Assembly: GCF_030580935.1 (NCBI RefSeq)
Contig: NZ_JAUQOM010000002.1
Span: 310,001-374,000 of the forward strand
From: Sphingobium cyanobacteriorum
GTDB lineage: Bacteria; Pseudomonadota; Alphaproteobacteria; Sphingomonadales; Sphingomonadaceae
Length of the DNA stretch: 64,000 nucleotides
Direction of reading: 5' to 3'
The position numbers were made by a program, and so were the translations under genes. The notes beneath the pieces were generated by a model. It did not search any database. It was not told the DNA's origin and saw only the letters and a list, made by a program, of their open reading frames with translations. Positions 63,150-64,000 of this stretch are shown in pieces (the stretch's first letter is position 1; every line of letters begins with the position of its first letter).

Positions 63150-64000
63150 TTATGCGGCTTTTTGCATCGGCCCGGCGACGTGCGTGTCCACGCTGGTCTG
63201 CCGCTCGGCCTCCGCGTTGATCTGCGCGCCCAGCAACACGACATAGGCGGATGCGAACAGCCATAGCTGCAACACCACCACCGCGCCCAGCGACCCGTAC
63301 GTCTCGTTATACTTGCCGAAGGTGGACACATAATAGGACACGCCCAGCGTCACCAGCAGCCAGAACAGGGTCGCCGTCACCGATCCCACCGTCAGCCATT
63401 GCCATTGCGCCTGCCGCCGGTTCGGCCCGAACCGATAGATCAGGCCGAAGATGACGCTGGCCAGCAGCCCCGCGCACACCCATGTCACCGCCTTGACCGC
63501 GAACAGCGCGCCTGGGCCCCAGTCCGTCAGCCATTTCTGGACAAGGCCGATGATCGTCGCGGTGAACACGCCCGCCACCACCACCAGCACGGCGGAAAAG
63601 GTGATGCCCATGGACGTGCGGTAAAAGCGCAAGATGTTGCGCCCTTCCTTCTGGCCATAGACGATGTTCAACGCCTCCATGATCGCCGACGCCGCGCGCG
63701 TCGCGCCATAGACCGCCAGCGCCAGCGCGCCGAACAGCCCCAGGCCGACCGCCGGCTTGGCCGCGCTCACCACCCCCAGCAACTGGTCGTTGATCAGGCG
63801 TGCCGCATCGGCGGGGACCACGGTGATGATCGCCTGCATATGCCGCGCCACCAGTTGCGGATCGCCGAACAGGCCATATGTCAGCGCGACCGCGCCGAAC
63901 AGCGGCGCGATCGACAGAAAGGCGTAATAGGCCACCCCCGCCGCCAGCAGGCCGACATGATTGTCGCCGATCGCGGCATAGACGCGCTTCAATATCTCCC
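63150..64000 (-). CDS. YihY-family inner membrane protein (start beyond window)
   Basis: At least 283 residues of a YihY/UPF0761 membrane protein, once called ribonuclease BN but not a nuclease. The segment GDNHVGLLAAGVAYYAFLSIAPLF is the family's first conserved helix, and five to six hydrophobic segments follow. The frame stays open to the window edge; the TTG at 63992 is inside the expected N-terminal region and is probably not the start. The last 30 residues are polar. Function unknown. Confidence 0.88.
   Translation of the reverse strand, partial: EILKRVYAAIGDNHVGLLAAGVAYYAFLSIAPLFGAVALTYGLFGDPQLVARHMQAIITVVPADAARLINDQLLGVVSAAKPAVGLGLFGALALAVYGATRAASAIMEALNIVYGQKEGRNILRFYRTSMGITFSAVLVVVAGVFTATIIGLVQKWLTDWGPGALFAVKAVTWVCAGLLASVIFGLIYRFGPNRRQAQWQWLTVGSVTATLFWLLVTLGVSYYVSTFGKYNETYGSLGAVVVLQLWLFASAYVVLLGAQINAEAERQTSVDTHVAGPMQKAA

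Overview
The window looks like a stretch of a GC-rich sphingomonad chromosome (order Sphingomonadales, Sphingobium/Sphingomonas-like). The main reasons are a serine palmitoyltransferase very close to the Sphingomonas paucimobilis enzyme as I recall it, the strongly G/C-ended codons, an uninterrupted alphaproteobacterial division and cell-wall (dcw) cluster, an NDUFS4-type complex I subunit, and several families of intergenic palindromes. I see no insertion sequence, prophage, CRISPR array or integron. This is core chromosome with small patches of accessory character.

Region 1 (1-18524, + strand) is the dcw cluster: end of mraZ, rsmH, ftsL, ftsI, murE, murF, mraY, murD, ftsW, murG, murC, a 65-codon unknown gene, murB, ddl, ftsQ, ftsA and ftsZ, closed by a hairpin terminator. 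Most junctions are 1-8 base stop/start overlaps. The main exception is a palindromic repeat between murG and murC. Region 2 (18648-27351, +) holds a SPOR-domain protein, dgt, then a tandem glycine riboswitch ahead of gcvT-gcvH-gcvPA-gcvPB and a small methyltransferase, so the glycine cleavage system is probably switched on by glycine.

Region 3 (27475-32415) has a Tam41/Mmp37-like nucleotidyltransferase candidate on +, facing a hybrid histidine kinase, then serine palmitoyltransferase and its small acyl carrier protein on -, then the complex I accessory subunit. Region 4 (32472-41042) has hrpB, a PAS hybrid kinase, a TSUP transporter, a polyprenyl diphosphate synthase, a single-domain chorismate mutase, ccmA-ccmB, a zincin and phhB. 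Region 5 (41043-49793) has an unexplained pair of inverted repeats, a lipoprotein-patatin pair, an EEP hydrolase, radA, cvpA, a codon-atypical orphan gene, an extended SDR and proB.

Region 6 (49810-58641) has obgE, a divergent TetR/di-iron hydrolase pair, two GNATs, rplU-rpmA, two small membrane proteins, a CPA2 antiporter and an iron-sulfur (6-4) photolyase. Region 7 (58695-64000) has a DEAD-box helicase, then, reading on -, tRNA-Trp-secE-nusG-rplK-rplA, and a YihY-family membrane protein cut by the right edge.

The most interesting items are the Tam41-like gene next to the sphingolipid locus, the twin inverted repeats at 41044-41202, a block of foreign-looking codons inside murD, the small unknown gene inside the dcw operon, and palindromic repeats lodged inside essential operons. 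I did not find a convincing new multi-gene system.
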